Shown here in pieces: positions 34,602 to 43,113 of a DNA stretch of 64,000 bases. Made by a program: the position numbers and the translations under genes. How positions within the stretch are numbered: the stretch's first letter is position 1; the number at the start of each line of letters is the position of its first letter. The stretch covers positions 2,790,001 to 2,854,000 of the forward strand of contig OZ240206.1 of assembly GCA_965197405.1 (NCBI GenBank). The letters run 5' to 3'. The notes below the pieces were generated by a model. That model saw only the letters and a program-made list of their open reading frames with translations. It was not told where the DNA came from and made no database searches. Source of the DNA: G965197405 sp965197405. GTDB taxonomy: Bacteria; Chloroflexota; Dehalococcoidia; Lucifugimonadales; JAGWBF01.

Positions 34602-35980
34602 ACCTTAGAGTAATCAGAGGCCTGGCTGAGGCCAAGAAGCAGGTCTATTCGGTAGACCCCCTGGACCTGAGCTCGTTGCCCCCGGAGGTGATGGATAGGA
34701 CTCAGGAGGCCTTTGGCGAACGGCTATCTCCCGAGGAATCCGTCCGGCGTATCCTCCAGGATGTGCGGCAGCAGGGCGACAGCGCCCTCCGGCACTATGC
34801 TCGCCTTTTCGACGGGGTGGAGTTGGAGGCCATAGAGGTCACCCAAGACGAGATAGACAAGTCGTCCCGGCAGGTATCGGAGGAGCTGCTTGGCGCGCTT
34901 GACCTGGCAGCAAGACGGATAGAGGGCTTCCATACCGCGACCCTACGCAAAAGCTGGGTTGACCTCTCGTCCGGCCTGGGCGAGCTGGTGATGCCCCTCC
35001 GGAGAGTGGGCATCTACATCCCCGGCGGCACTGCCTCGTACCCCTCGACAGTCCTTATGACGGCGATACCAGCGAGGGTAGCGGGCGTCGGCGAGATAGT
35101 CCTGACCACCCCTCCGAGGGGCGGTGATAGCCCTGCCCCGGCCGTCCTGGCGGCGGCGAAGATAGCAGGCGTGGACCGGGTCTTTCGGGTGGGGGGCGTC
35201 CAGGCCATCGGAGCTATGGCCTTCGGCACCGAGACCGTCCCCAGGGTGGACAAGGTCTGCGGCCCCGGCAATCTCTTTGTCACTCTCGCCAAGAAGCTGG
35301 TATTCGGCCAGGTGGACATAGACGGGCTGTACGGCCCCACGGAAACGGTGGTCATCGCCGACGGGACTGCGAACCCCGTCTACTGCGCTGCCGACCTGCT
35401 TGCCCAGGCAGAGCATGACCCCCTGGCCTCTCCCATCCTGATAACAACGTCCCTATCCCTTGTGGGAGAGGTGGAAGGAGAGCTTGACACGCAGCTAGCC
35501 TCCCTTGAACGGGGTGGGATGGCCGGAGTGTCTATGGAGCGGCAGGGCAAGGTGATTCTCGTGGACAGCCTCGATGATGCCCTGGAGCTGGCCAACAGCA
35601 TCGGCCCGGAGCACCTGTGCATGATGGTCAAGGAGCCGTGGGAGTGGGTGGGCAAGGTGAAGCACGCCGGCGGGGTATTCCTGGGACCGTTCTCCCCGGA
35701 AGTGATGGGGGACTATGTGGCCGGCCCCAGTCACGTCATGCCCACAGGTGGCACGGCCCGCTTCAGCTCCGCCCTGAGCGTGCACCATTTCCTGAAGACC
35801 ATGCCGGTGGTCGGCCTGAAGCCCGAGGAGTACCGTGGTCTGGCCCAGGCCGCCTCCCTTATCGCCAGGGCCGAGGGCCTGACGGGACACGCGAGGGCCG
35901 TGGAGGCCAGGCTCAATGATGTTCCCATTGTTCCCGTTCAGGATGGGGCGTACGGCCAGGAAGACGGTGAGGAGCCATGA
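34598..35980 (+). CDS. hisD: histidinol dehydrogenase
   Basis: Last two steps of histidine synthesis, histidinol to histidine with NAD. 460 residues from a GTG overlapping the previous stop by four bases. Signatures: YIPGGTASYPSTVLM, VCGPGNLFVTLAKK, YGPTETVVIAD, ADLLAQAEHDP with the zinc ligands, GPEHLCMM, and ARFSSALSVHHFLKTM. The length is slightly above the usual 430 because of an N-terminal extension. Overlaps hisC by four bases (atga). Confidence 0.96.
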   Translation: MNLRVIRGLAEAKKQVYSVDPLDLSSLPPEVMDRTQEAFGERLSPEESVRRILQDVRQQGDSALRHYARLFDGVELEAIEVTQDEIDKSSRQVSEELLGALDLAARRIEGFHTATLRKSWVDLSSGLGELVMPLRRVGIYIPGGTASYPSTVLMTAIPARVAGVGEIVLTTPPRGGDSPAPAVLAAAKIAGVDRVFRVGGVQAIGAMAFGTETVPRVDKVCGPGNLFVTLAKKLVFGQVDIDGLYGPTETVVIADGTANPVYCAADLLAQAEHDPLASPILITTSLSLVGEVEGELDTQLASLERGGMAGVSMERQGKVILVDSLDDALELANSIGPEHLCMMVKEPWEWVGKVKHAGGVFLGPFSPEVMGDYVAGPSHVMPTGGTARFSSALSVHHFLKTMPVVGLKPEEYRGLAQAASLIARAEGLTGHARAVEARLNDVPIVPVQDGAYGQEDGEEP

Positions 35981-37083
35981 GGGATATAACGGATATAAAG
36001 GACTTGCTGCAACCCCACATCCGTAGCCTGGACACGTACCAGGGTGTGGACCCGATGGAGGTGCTGGCCCAGAAGGCAGGGATACCGGCGGACAAGGTCA
36101 TAAGGCTCAACGGCAACGAAAACCCCTATGGGCCTTCTCCCAAGGTGATAGAAGCGCTGGGACAGTTCAAGCACTACAACCTCTATCCCGACCCTGAGCA
36201 GCGGCGCCTGCGGGATGCGCTGTCCGAGTACCTGGGCGTGGGGCCGGAGCACATCGTGGCCGGCAACGGCAGCGACGAGATTATAGACCTGGTCCTCCGG
36301 ATGTTCCTCGGCCCAGGGGAAAAGATCATAGACCCCGCTCCCACCTTCGGCATGTACGCCATCTGCGCGCGCGTTTGCGGCGGCGACGTGGTGACCGTGC
36401 CGCGAGATGAGTCCTTCGAGATAGACTTGGAGGCCACGAGCGAGGCGATTGACCCAGGGACCAAGGCAATCCTCTTCGCTTCTCCCAACAACCCCACCGG
36501 CAACATCGCCCCTGAAGGGCAGATACGACGACTCCTGGACATGGGAATCCTGGTGGTGGTGGACGAGACCTACTATGAGTTCTGCGGGCAGACGGTGCTG
36601 CCCCTGGCGCACCAGTACCCCAATCTTATCGTGCTCCGCACCTTCAGCAAGTGGGCGGGGCTGGCGGGCCTGCGCATCGGACTTGGAGTGATGCACCAGG
36701 ATGTCTCCAGGGTGATGATGAGCATGAAACCCCCCTACAACGTGAATCTTGCAGCCGAAACAGCCCTGCTGGCATCCCTGGAAGACTGGGAGATGCTGGT
36801 GGAGCGTGTGAATATGATAGTGAAGGAGCGAGACCGCGTTTTCTCCGCGCTGGAGGGTATGCCGGGCGTGCGACCCTGGCCGTCCCAGGCCAACTTCATC
36901 CTCTGCCAGCTTCCCCAGGGGGAAGGGGAAAGGGTCTTCGAGGCCCTTGCCCGCAGGGGGATATTTTTGAGGCACTTCTCCAGTCCGCGAATGAGGGACT
37001 TTGTGCGGGCGAGCGTGGGGCTGCCCCATGAAAACGACGCCCTGGTAGCGGCGCTGGACGATATATTGAGCGAGCTGTCCTGA
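35977..37083 (+). CDS. hisC: histidinol-phosphate aminotransferase
   Basis: Fold type I PLP enzyme, imidazole acetol phosphate to histidinol phosphate. 368 residues; the ATG overlaps the hisD stop. Motifs: LNGNENPYGPSPKV, LSEYLGVGPEHIVAGNGSDE, SPNNPTGNIAP, and the PLP lysine in RTFSKWAGLAGLRIG; NFILC near the end. Followed by repeats B4 and A6, which separate it from hisB. Confidence 0.96.
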   Translation: MRDITDIKDLLQPHIRSLDTYQGVDPMEVLAQKAGIPADKVIRLNGNENPYGPSPKVIEALGQFKHYNLYPDPEQRRLRDALSEYLGVGPEHIVAGNGSDEIIDLVLRMFLGPGEKIIDPAPTFGMYAICARVCGGDVVTVPRDESFEIDLEATSEAIDPGTKAILFASPNNPTGNIAPEGQIRRLLDMGILVVVDETYYEFCGQTVLPLAHQYPNLIVLRTFSKWAGLAGLRIGLGVMHQDVSRVMMSMKPPYNVNLAAETALLASLEDWEMLVERVNMIVKERDRVFSALEGMPGVRPWPSQANFILCQLPQGEGERVFEALARRGIFLRHFSSPRMRDFVRASVGLPHENDALVAALDDILSELS

Positions 37084-37124
37084 GCCTTCGCCGTGAAGAG
37101 GCCCGGTCCAACCCCGGAATCGCT

Positions 37125-37256
37125 ATGGCCTTGTGAAGGCCACATAAGAGGATGAAAATAGCGGCCAGCCTTCCCAGCGTCACTCCTGCGGAAGCAGGAG
37201 TCCAAGAGGCGTCGGGGACGTGGACACCCGCTTTCACGGGTGTGACGAAGGATATT
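37125..37256. repeat. dispersed repeat family B, copy B4
   Basis: Orientation opposite to B2: the distal arm (cttgtgaaggccacataag, then gatgaaaatagcggcc) comes first, then gtcactcctgcggaagcagg and the acccgctttcacgggtgtgac hairpin. Adjacent to A6; together they fill 37084-37453 with nothing else recognised. Confidence 0.8.
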
Positions 37257-37284
37257 TCCATGATAATACAGGTCCCCGCCGTAT

Positions 37285-37379
37285 GTCATTCCGAACGGAG
37301 CGAAGCGGAGTAAGGAATCTCAGACGCGGGCTTATTCGAGAGCATGGATTTTTAGATTCCTCGCTGCGCCCGGAATGAC
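37285..37379. repeat. dispersed repeat family A, copy A6 (core type 2)
   Basis: gtcattccgaacggagcg ... gcgcccggaatgac; the core is the reverse complement of that in A3, about 40 bases almost unchanged. Confidence 0.8.
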
Positions 37380-37453
37380 ATCGGAGCGGGAGCGGGCTAT
37401 TTTCATAGGAACACCATCTCGAATGTCTCGAAGGCCGTGGAAGGAGTAGCAAA

Positions 37454-38053
37454 GTGGAGTCACGGCAGACCACTATCGAGCGCCACACGGGGGAGACCCG
37501 TATCTCCCTGTCCCTGGACCTGGATGGGGAGGGCCGCTACGACATTTTGACCGGCAACGGTATGCTGGACCACCTGCTGGCCCAGCTATCTAGGCACGGT
37601 CTGATTGACATAACCGTCAGGGCCGACGGGGACTTGTCAACGGGGTGGCACCACCTGGTGGAAGATACGGCAATAACACTGGGAAGGGCCTTCCGGGATG
37701 CGCTGGGCGATGGGACGGGCATTCACAGGATGGGACACGCCTTAGTACCGCTGGACGAAACGCTTGCCATGATCGCCGTGGACCTCAGCGGGAGAGGCTA
37801 CGCGTCCCTGGATATATCGCTGAGCGAGGAGATGGTCGAGAGCCTACCGGGGGACCTGGTAAGGCACTTCCTGGAGAGCTTCGCCATGGAATCTCGCATC
37901 ACACTGCACGCCAGGATACTCAGTGGAACGAACTCTCATCACAAAGCCGAGGCGCTGTTCAAGGCCCTTGCCAAGGCATTGCGCTATGCGGTGGAGATGG
38001 ACCCCAGGTCCGCCGGCCGCATACCCAGCACCAAGGGCACCGTCCAGGGCTAG
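37454..38053 (+). CDS. hisB: imidazoleglycerol-phosphate dehydratase
   Basis: Manganese enzyme of histidine synthesis. 199 residues from GTG 37454, with ggaaggag upstream. Duplicated fold with metal-binding motifs GMLDHLLAQLSRHG, HHLVEDTAI and HHKAEALFKALAKAL. Monofunctional (no phosphatase domain). Separated from hisC by the B4/A6 island but probably part of the same transcription unit or its own. Confidence 0.96.
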   Translation: MESRQTTIERHTGETRISLSLDLDGEGRYDILTGNGMLDHLLAQLSRHGLIDITVRADGDLSTGWHHLVEDTAITLGRAFRDALGDGTGIHRMGHALVPLDETLAMIAVDLSGRGYASLDISLSEEMVESLPGDLVRHFLESFAMESRITLHARILSGTNSHHKAEALFKALAKALRYAVEMDPRSAGRIPSTKGTVQG

Positions 38054-38056
38054 GCC

Positions 38057-38320
38057 CTAGTTCCCAGGGGGAGTCAGGTCCTCCAGCTCGAAGCGGAAAT
38101 CTTCAATCACCGGGTTCGACAGCAGCTTGCGACACATCCCATTCACCTGTTCCTCCGCCTGCCCCCGCTCCCGGTCTGACACCCTCACCTCCAGGTACTT
38201 CCCCATCCTCACGCTATCCACCGAGCCGAACCCGAGGCTTTTAAGCCCCCCGAGGATGGTCTGCCCCTGGGGGTCGTTCACCGTGGGCTTGAGGGTTATA
38301 TAAATCTTTGCCAGGAACAT
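38057..38320 (-). CDS. purS: phosphoribosylformylglycinamidine synthase subunit PurS
   Basis: Small bridging subunit of the PurSQL FGAM synthase. 87 residues from the ATG at 38320; the longer frame adds nine residues with no homology. Signatures: ITLKPTVNDPQGQTI, GLKSLGF.SVDSVRMGKYLEV, MCRKLLSNPVIEDFRFE. Last gene of the minus-strand purine run and convergent with hisB. purQ and purL are not in the window. Confidence 0.92.
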   Translation of the reverse strand: MFLAKIYITLKPTVNDPQGQTILGGLKSLGFGSVDSVRMGKYLEVRVSDRERGQAEEQVNGMCRKLLSNPVIEDFRFELEDLTPPGN

Positions 38321-38355
38321 TCTGAATGCCGCCCGTGGGGATGCCACCCCGTATC

Positions 38356-39003
38356 CTATCTGAAGTAGACCTCCACGGAATCGCCCTCCCGTGGGGTGTA
38401 GCTTTTGAAGGTCTGCGTTATATCTTCGCCGTTGGCCAGGACCTGGACGTTGCCCGGCTCGCCATCAGGACACGGCTGCCCGTTCTCGTACAGCTCACCG
38501 TCGGGCACCCGGATGCGGTCGGACTCCATAAGCATCGGGGGACCATCAAAGCTATCGAAGAAACGGCCCAAATTCGCCCCGGCGCCGGTCTCCGATTCCT
38601 TGTGCGGGTGAACGTGTATCAGGCCGTCTCCATGAGAATGGACTCCACTGCCAGACGGCGGGAGGGTTATCTTCTCTGCGCAAATCTCGAGGACAAGGCC
38701 CGCGTGCCAATGATCGCCAATCTGCGCCCCATCTCCCGCAACAGTCTCGATGCCACCCAGCCCCGCCGGGAAGGACTGGACGACAAACGCGATGATGAGG
38801 GCCAAGGCGGCGGCCCCGGCCACGCCCAGGAAGCTCCAGCGGCGGACCCTCCGCCACGTCCTGCGTCGTATCCTGGGCCTCCACCGAGACCCGGCGGTCT
38901 GCGTTTCGTCACGAATGCCGCCCGCGGGCGTGGAGGCCCCACCGCCTCTCCGGGCTTGGAGTGGCCTCCTGCGACTCCTTCTCCGGCCCTTTGATTCTGG
39001 CAA
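38356..39003 (-). CDS. single-pass membrane protein with His-rich extracytoplasmic domain
   Basis: 215 residues from a TTG start. Residues 1-56 are very basic (16 or more Arg) and presumably cytoplasmic; one transmembrane helix spans about 57-76; the rest is outside. The outer domain has HWH (98-100), HSHGDGLIHVHPH (122-134) and a C-terminal beta segment (NVQVLANGEDITQTF). The His pattern suggests a metal-binding domain; I cannot name the family. It sits inside the purine operon, 11 bases downstream of purC and 35 before purS. Confidence 0.75.
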   Translation of the reverse strand: MPESKGRRRSRRRPLQARRGGGASTPAGGIRDETQTAGSRWRPRIRRRTWRRVRRWSFLGVAGAAALALIIAFVVQSFPAGLGGIETVAGDGAQIGDHWHAGLVLEICAEKITLPPSGSGVHSHGDGLIHVHPHKESETGAGANLGRFFDSFDGPPMLMESDRIRVPDGELYENGQPCPDGEPGNVQVLANGEDITQTFKSYTPREGDSVEVYFR

Positions 39004-39014
39004 CTCTGTATCCT

Positions 39015-39926
39015 TTATCCTACGTGAATGGAAAGCTCTTCACCGGTCAGACGGCGGTACGCCTCCACATAACGTTGGGATGTCCTCTGTACCACGTCCT
39101 CGGGTAGCGACGGGGCGGGTGGCTCCCTGTTCCAGCCCTGGGAGTCCAGCCAGTCCCGGACGTACTGTTTGTCGAAGTTCGGCAGCGAGCGGCCCGCCTC
39201 GTACCCCTCGGCATCCCAGAACCGGCTGGAGTCGGGCGTGAGAAGCTCGTCTATGAGAATCAGCTTTCCGTCCAGAAGGCCGAACTCCATCTTGGTGTCC
39301 GCCAGTATGATGCCCCGCTGCCGGGCATAATCGTGGGCGAAGCTGTACAAGGCCAGGGTCTTCTCTTCCAGCTGCCGCGCCGTGTCCTCGCCCACCATGT
39401 CCGCCACTTCCCGGAGGGTAATGCTCTGGTCATGGCCTTCCTCAGCCTTGGTCGTGGGTGTGAAGAGAGGCTCCGGCAGGGCCTCTCCCTCTATGAGGCC
39501 CTGCGGCAGCGCCTGGCCCCAGAGGGTCCCGCTTCGTTTGTACTCGGCCCACGCAGAGCCCGTTAGATAGCCCCGTGCGATGCACTCGACGTCTATCCTC
39601 TCGGCCCTTTTGACAATCATCGCCTGGGAGGCTATTTCCGCAGATAGCTCCGCCAGCAGAGGAGTCCCCCTGTACCTCTCGACAGCCCCCGCATCATCGG
39701 CCATCGCTATGAAGTGGTTGTCAATCAGGTCAGCCGTGCTCCGAAACCAGAAGGCCGACATCTGGGCCAACACCATACCTTTATATGGTATGCCGTTGGG
39801 CAGCACCACGTCAAAGGCGGAGATACGGTCTGTAGCAACCATGAACAGCAGGCCGTCACCCAAGTCGTAGGTGTCCCTGACCTTGCCCCTGTGAAGAAGG
39901 TTGGGCAATTGGGTTTCAATGATCAT
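39015..39926 (-). CDS. purC: phosphoribosylaminoimidazole-succinocarboxamide synthase
   Basis: SAICAR synthase of de novo purine synthesis. 303 residues, the longer eukaryote/SAICAR-type I form. Signatures: GKVRDTYDLGDGLLFMVATDRISAFDV in sections, VECIARGYLTGSAWAEYKRSG in sections, LADTKMEFGLLDGKLILIDE in sections, and LTPDSSRFWD. Follows purB with an 8-base gap. Confidence 0.95.
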   Translation of the reverse strand: MIIETQLPNLLHRGKVRDTYDLGDGLLFMVATDRISAFDVVLPNGIPYKGMVLAQMSAFWFRSTADLIDNHFIAMADDAGAVERYRGTPLLAELSAEIASQAMIVKRAERIDVECIARGYLTGSAWAEYKRSGTLWGQALPQGLIEGEALPEPLFTPTTKAEEGHDQSITLREVADMVGEDTARQLEEKTLALYSFAHDYARQRGIILADTKMEFGLLDGKLILIDELLTPDSSRFWDAEGYEAGRSLPNFDKQYVRDWLDSQGWNREPPAPSLPEDVVQRTSQRYVEAYRRLTGEELSIHVG

Positions 39927-39934
39927 TGATGCTC

Positions 39935-41263
39935 CTATTCCAGTAGCGCTGTACTTGTGGGCACGTTGCCCGCCACCAACCCTATACGGCTGAAGGTATC
40001 GTCCACGTGCCTCAAGTAGTAGCCATAGTCAAATAGGCTGCTCAGCTCCTCGTCGGATAGATGCGCAGTCACTTCCTCGTCGGACTTGAGCAGCTCGCGA
40101 AAGTCCTCCTCCTGGTCCCAACTGCACATGCTGTTTCTCTGGACAAGGTCGTAGGCCCGTTCCCTGGAGAGTCCCTTCTCAATCAGGGCCAGCAGGACCC
40201 GTTGGCTGAACACCCCCCCCCTGGTCGCATCCATGTTCTGCCACATGCGTTCGGGGCGTACCCTGAGTCCCCGGACTACATAGGTGAAGAGGTCCAGGAT
40301 ATAGTCCAGGGCTAGGCAAGAGTCCGGTAGGATAAGCCGCTCGGCGGAGGAGTGGCTTATGTCCCGCTCGTGCCAGAGAGCCACGTTCTCCAGGGCGGTG
40401 ACGCTGTGCCCCCTTATCAGGCGGGCCAGCCCGCAGACCCGCTCGGAAAGCTCCGGGTTCCGCTTGTGGGGCATGGAGGAGGAGCCGGTCTGTCCCTCGC
40501 CGAAAGGCTCTTCCACCTCCCTTATCTCCGTTCTCTGGAGCGAGCGTATCTCCGTGGCGAATTTTTCCAGGGATGCTCCGATGAGCGCCAGGGTGTTCAC
40601 GAAGTGGGCGTGGCGGTCTCGCTGCACTATCTGGCTGGAGACCGGGGCTGCCTTCACCCCCAGCCTTTGGCATACGCGCTCCTCTACGCTTGGTGGAACG
40701 GTGGCGTGGGTCCCCACCGGGCCGGAGATTTTGCCTACGCGGATGCTAGCCAGGGCTTGGTGCAGCCTCTCTCGCTGCCGGCCCATCTCATCCCACCACA
40801 GGGCCAGCTTCAGGCCGAATGTGGTTGGCTCGGCATGGACGCCGTGGGTCCGGCCCATCATCGCCGTGTCTTTATGGGTCATCGCACCTATCTTCAGGAC
40901 TGCGATTAGCTCATCCACGTCCTCGAGGAGGATGTGGGAGGCCTCCACGAGCTGCAAGCTGAGGGCGGTGTCTATGACGTCGCTGGAGGTGAGGCCCAGG
41001 TGGAGCCAACGGCCCTCTTCGCCCAACCCCTCAGTCACCGAGCGGAGGAAAGCGGTGACGTCGTGGCGCGTGCGCTGGAAGACCTCGTCCATACGCTGTT
41101 GGTCGTACCTGGCATGGCGGAGCTTTTCCATGTCGTCCTTGGGGATTACCCCTTCCTCGGCCCACGCTTCGCACACCGCAAGCTCCACCCGGAGCCACTT
41201 CTCATACTTGTTCTCGTCGGCCCAGACCCGCTTCATCTCGGGCCGGGAGTAGCGGTCTATCAT
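39935..41263 (-). CDS. purB: adenylosuccinate lyase
   Basis: Cleaves SAICAR and adenylosuccinate to release fumarate. 442 residues. Signature loop GSSSMPHKRNPELSE, the catalytic His segment GRTHGVHAEPTTFG, and LTSSDVIDTALSLQ. The ATG overlaps the stop of the HAD phosphatase gene by four bases. Confidence 0.96.
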   Translation of the reverse strand: MIDRYSRPEMKRVWADENKYEKWLRVELAVCEAWAEEGVIPKDDMEKLRHARYDQQRMDEVFQRTRHDVTAFLRSVTEGLGEEGRWLHLGLTSSDVIDTALSLQLVEASHILLEDVDELIAVLKIGAMTHKDTAMMGRTHGVHAEPTTFGLKLALWWDEMGRQRERLHQALASIRVGKISGPVGTHATVPPSVEERVCQRLGVKAAPVSSQIVQRDRHAHFVNTLALIGASLEKFATEIRSLQRTEIREVEEPFGEGQTGSSSMPHKRNPELSERVCGLARLIRGHSVTALENVALWHERDISHSSAERLILPDSCLALDYILDLFTYVVRGLRVRPERMWQNMDATRGGVFSQRVLLALIEKGLSRERAYDLVQRNSMCSWDQEEDFRELLKSDEEVTAHLSDEELSSLFDYGYYLRHVDDTFSRIGLVAGNVPTSTALLE

Positions 41264-42033
41264 TCTGTTTCCACCGCCGCTTCCCCGGATTGACGCTGGT
41301 CCATCCGGCTTTCGAGCGCCTCGATAACGACTCGAAAGTCTTCAAACTCGGTGTGCGTCACCTGATTTTCATGGCAGAGTTGGGCGAGATGGCTGCGAGC
41401 GAATACGTGGTCAGCTATGGAGGCCGGGCAGAAGTCGGAGCGCCCGTCGCCCACGTAGAAGATACCGTAGCCCTGCTTTCTGTACCTGTTCAGGACGCTG
41501 CACTTGCACGTACCCCACTGGCGGCATACGTCGAGGGGCGAAGCCCCATTGCCGTCCCAGGGATGGGGATATTCATATCCAATCCCCTGGGGGGTGAATG
41601 TGGTCTTCACCGCATATCGAGGCACATCCTCCAGGCCCTCCCTCTCCAGCAGGGCTTCCACATAGAAGTCCAGGCCCACGGTGACGATGGCGAGGGGTAT
41701 ATCTCCGGCCTGGCAGTGTCGCCGGAGCTCCTTGAAATACGGGCGCAGGGTTGCTTTGGCCCTGACTACGGCTTTCATGTCCTCCCTGCCGGCCCCGCTG
41801 TTCCTGAAGGCGTTGCTGAAGGCCGACTCCTGGTACTCCCTGAGGGTGATTATCTTGTCCCGGGACTGCTTCCTCAGCTCCCTCCAGGAGGCATCTTCGC
41901 TGAAATGGTCCAGCAGCAACTCCGCCACGTTCTCTACGGCGGTCGTGTCGTCGAAATCGCACAGGACAGCCGGTGGGAGCTTTGCCCTCCGGATGGGGTC
42001 ATCTCTCCTGTAGGCTTTGCCGGTATTGCTCAT
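41260..42033 (-). CDS. HAD-IB family phosphatase (MtnX/SerB-like)
   Basis: 257 residues. HAD motifs: I CDFDDTTA (nucleophile Asp and acid Asp), II IVTVGLDFY, III/IV YVGDGRSDFCPA. The cap insert between I and II resembles 2-hydroxy-3-keto-5-methylthiopentenyl-1-phosphate phosphatase. The N-terminus overlaps the end of purE by 35 bases. No other methionine-salvage gene is present, so within the purine operon it may act on a nucleotide or phospho-sugar by-product; that is inference. Confidence 0.82.
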   Translation of the reverse strand: MSNTGKAYRRDDPIRRAKLPPAVLCDFDDTTAVENVAELLLDHFSEDASWRELRKQSRDKIITLREYQESAFSNAFRNSGAGREDMKAVVRAKATLRPYFKELRRHCQAGDIPLAIVTVGLDFYVEALLEREGLEDVPRYAVKTTFTPQGIGYEYPHPWDGNGASPLDVCRQWGTCKCSVLNRYRKQGYGIFYVGDGRSDFCPASIADHVFARSHLAQLCHENQVTHTEFEDFRVVIEALESRMDQRQSGEAAVETE

Positions 42034-42457
42034 ACGCTTCTTTTATCCTATCGTACTTCAGCCCCAGAATCTGGGCCGCCAGATAGGCGGCGTTGCGCGC
42101 CCCCCAGGACCCCACCGCCACACAGGCCACCGGCACCCCAGGAGGCATCTGGGCCACGGCCATGAGGGCGTCAATCCCCTTTAGCTCGCTGCTGGCAAGG
42201 GGAACGCCTATTACGGGCGCGGAGGTCCACGCGGCCAGGACGCCCGGCAGTGCGGCGGCCCCGCCTGCGGCGGCGATGAACACCTCGACTCCCCTTCCCG
42301 GCGCCTCCAGGGCGTACTCCCTGACCCGCTCCGGGTTGCGGTGGGCCGACATCACCCGTACCTCGTACTCGACCCCCAGTTCCTCCAGCACCGACATGGT
42401 ATCCTGGACTACCGCCTCATCGGACCGGCTCCCCATGACTACACTCACTAATGGCAA
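41999..42457 (-). CDS. purE: N5-carboxyaminoimidazole ribonucleotide mutase
   Basis: 152 residues from a TTG with caggagtg upstream. Class I PurE signatures: VVMGSRSDEAV, SAHRNPERVREY, IAAAGGAAALPGVLAAWTSAPVIGVP in sections, and MPPGVPVACVAVG. Rearranges N5-CAIR to CAIR. purK is not in the window. Confidence 0.94.
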   Translation of the reverse strand: MPLVSVVMGSRSDEAVVQDTMSVLEELGVEYEVRVMSAHRNPERVREYALEAPGRGVEVFIAAAGGAAALPGVLAAWTSAPVIGVPLASSELKGIDALMAVAQMPPGVPVACVAVGSWGARNAAYLAAQILGLKYDRIKEAYEQYRQSLQER

Positions 42458-42502
42458 CGATTCACACTCCTGAACAAGCGCTTCGGACCGGTGCCGCCAC
42501 TG

Positions 42503-42973
42503 CTAGAGGCCTATCTCTTCCCTGAGGGCCCTTATCAATGACTGCTTCACAGAACCCTCGTCGGGGCTCCTCACGTCGTCACCGTTGACCTGGAGGTAAA
42601 ACCCCCTGTCCGTCATACCTATATCTACGGCAATTTCCCGGGTCCCACCCTCTTCCCAGGTCAGTATAGCAGAAAATACCTCCCCTTCCTCCTCGTCGAA
42701 GTCCTCGTCGTCATCTACCACGTCGTCATACCCGCTCTCGGCATCCTCTTCCACCTCCCAGGGGGCGTACAGCCTCAGATCGCCCTGACCGTCAAGGAGG
42801 AGCCTGTTCATTTCATTCAATGAATCCTCGACCTTGAGGGACTGAAACACCTCTCGCGCCCGGGCAAAACGCCTCTCCCGGTCCGCTTCTTCTGCTCTGG
42901 CTTGTCTTTGCCGCTCTCTTCTGAGGGAGTCTATCTCGCTTCTGAGGGACCTTAGCTCTGATGACCATTCCAT
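42503..42973 (-). CDS. hypothetical coiled-coil, acidic protein
   Basis: 156 residues. Residues about 3-43 form a charged coiled coil (LRSLRSEIDSLRRERQRQ and following); about 85-100 a run of Asp and Glu (DDDEDFDEEEGE); the C-terminus looks globular (REIAVDIGMTDRGFYLQVNG). No signal peptide or known motif. Lies 45 bases before purE in the same direction, so probably co-transcribed. Family not recognised. Confidence 0.7.
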   Translation of the reverse strand: MEWSSELRSLRSEIDSLRRERQRQARAEEADRERRFARAREVFQSLKVEDSLNEMNRLLLDGQGDLRLYAPWEVEEDAESGYDDVVDDDEDFDEEEGEVFSAILTWEEGGTREIAVDIGMTDRGFYLQVNGDDVRSPDEGSVKQSLIRALREEIGL

Positions 42974-43113
42974 CTTTGCCTCCTCTCACGAATCACGAAA
43001 ATGCTAGTCCTCAAGGTCTCTTAGCCTGGGCGTGCCGGCATATTAGCTTTACATAAAATGTGGGGAGATTCCTCGTTGACCCGGAAAAGGGCGGGAGAGG
43101 TCATCTTCATACC

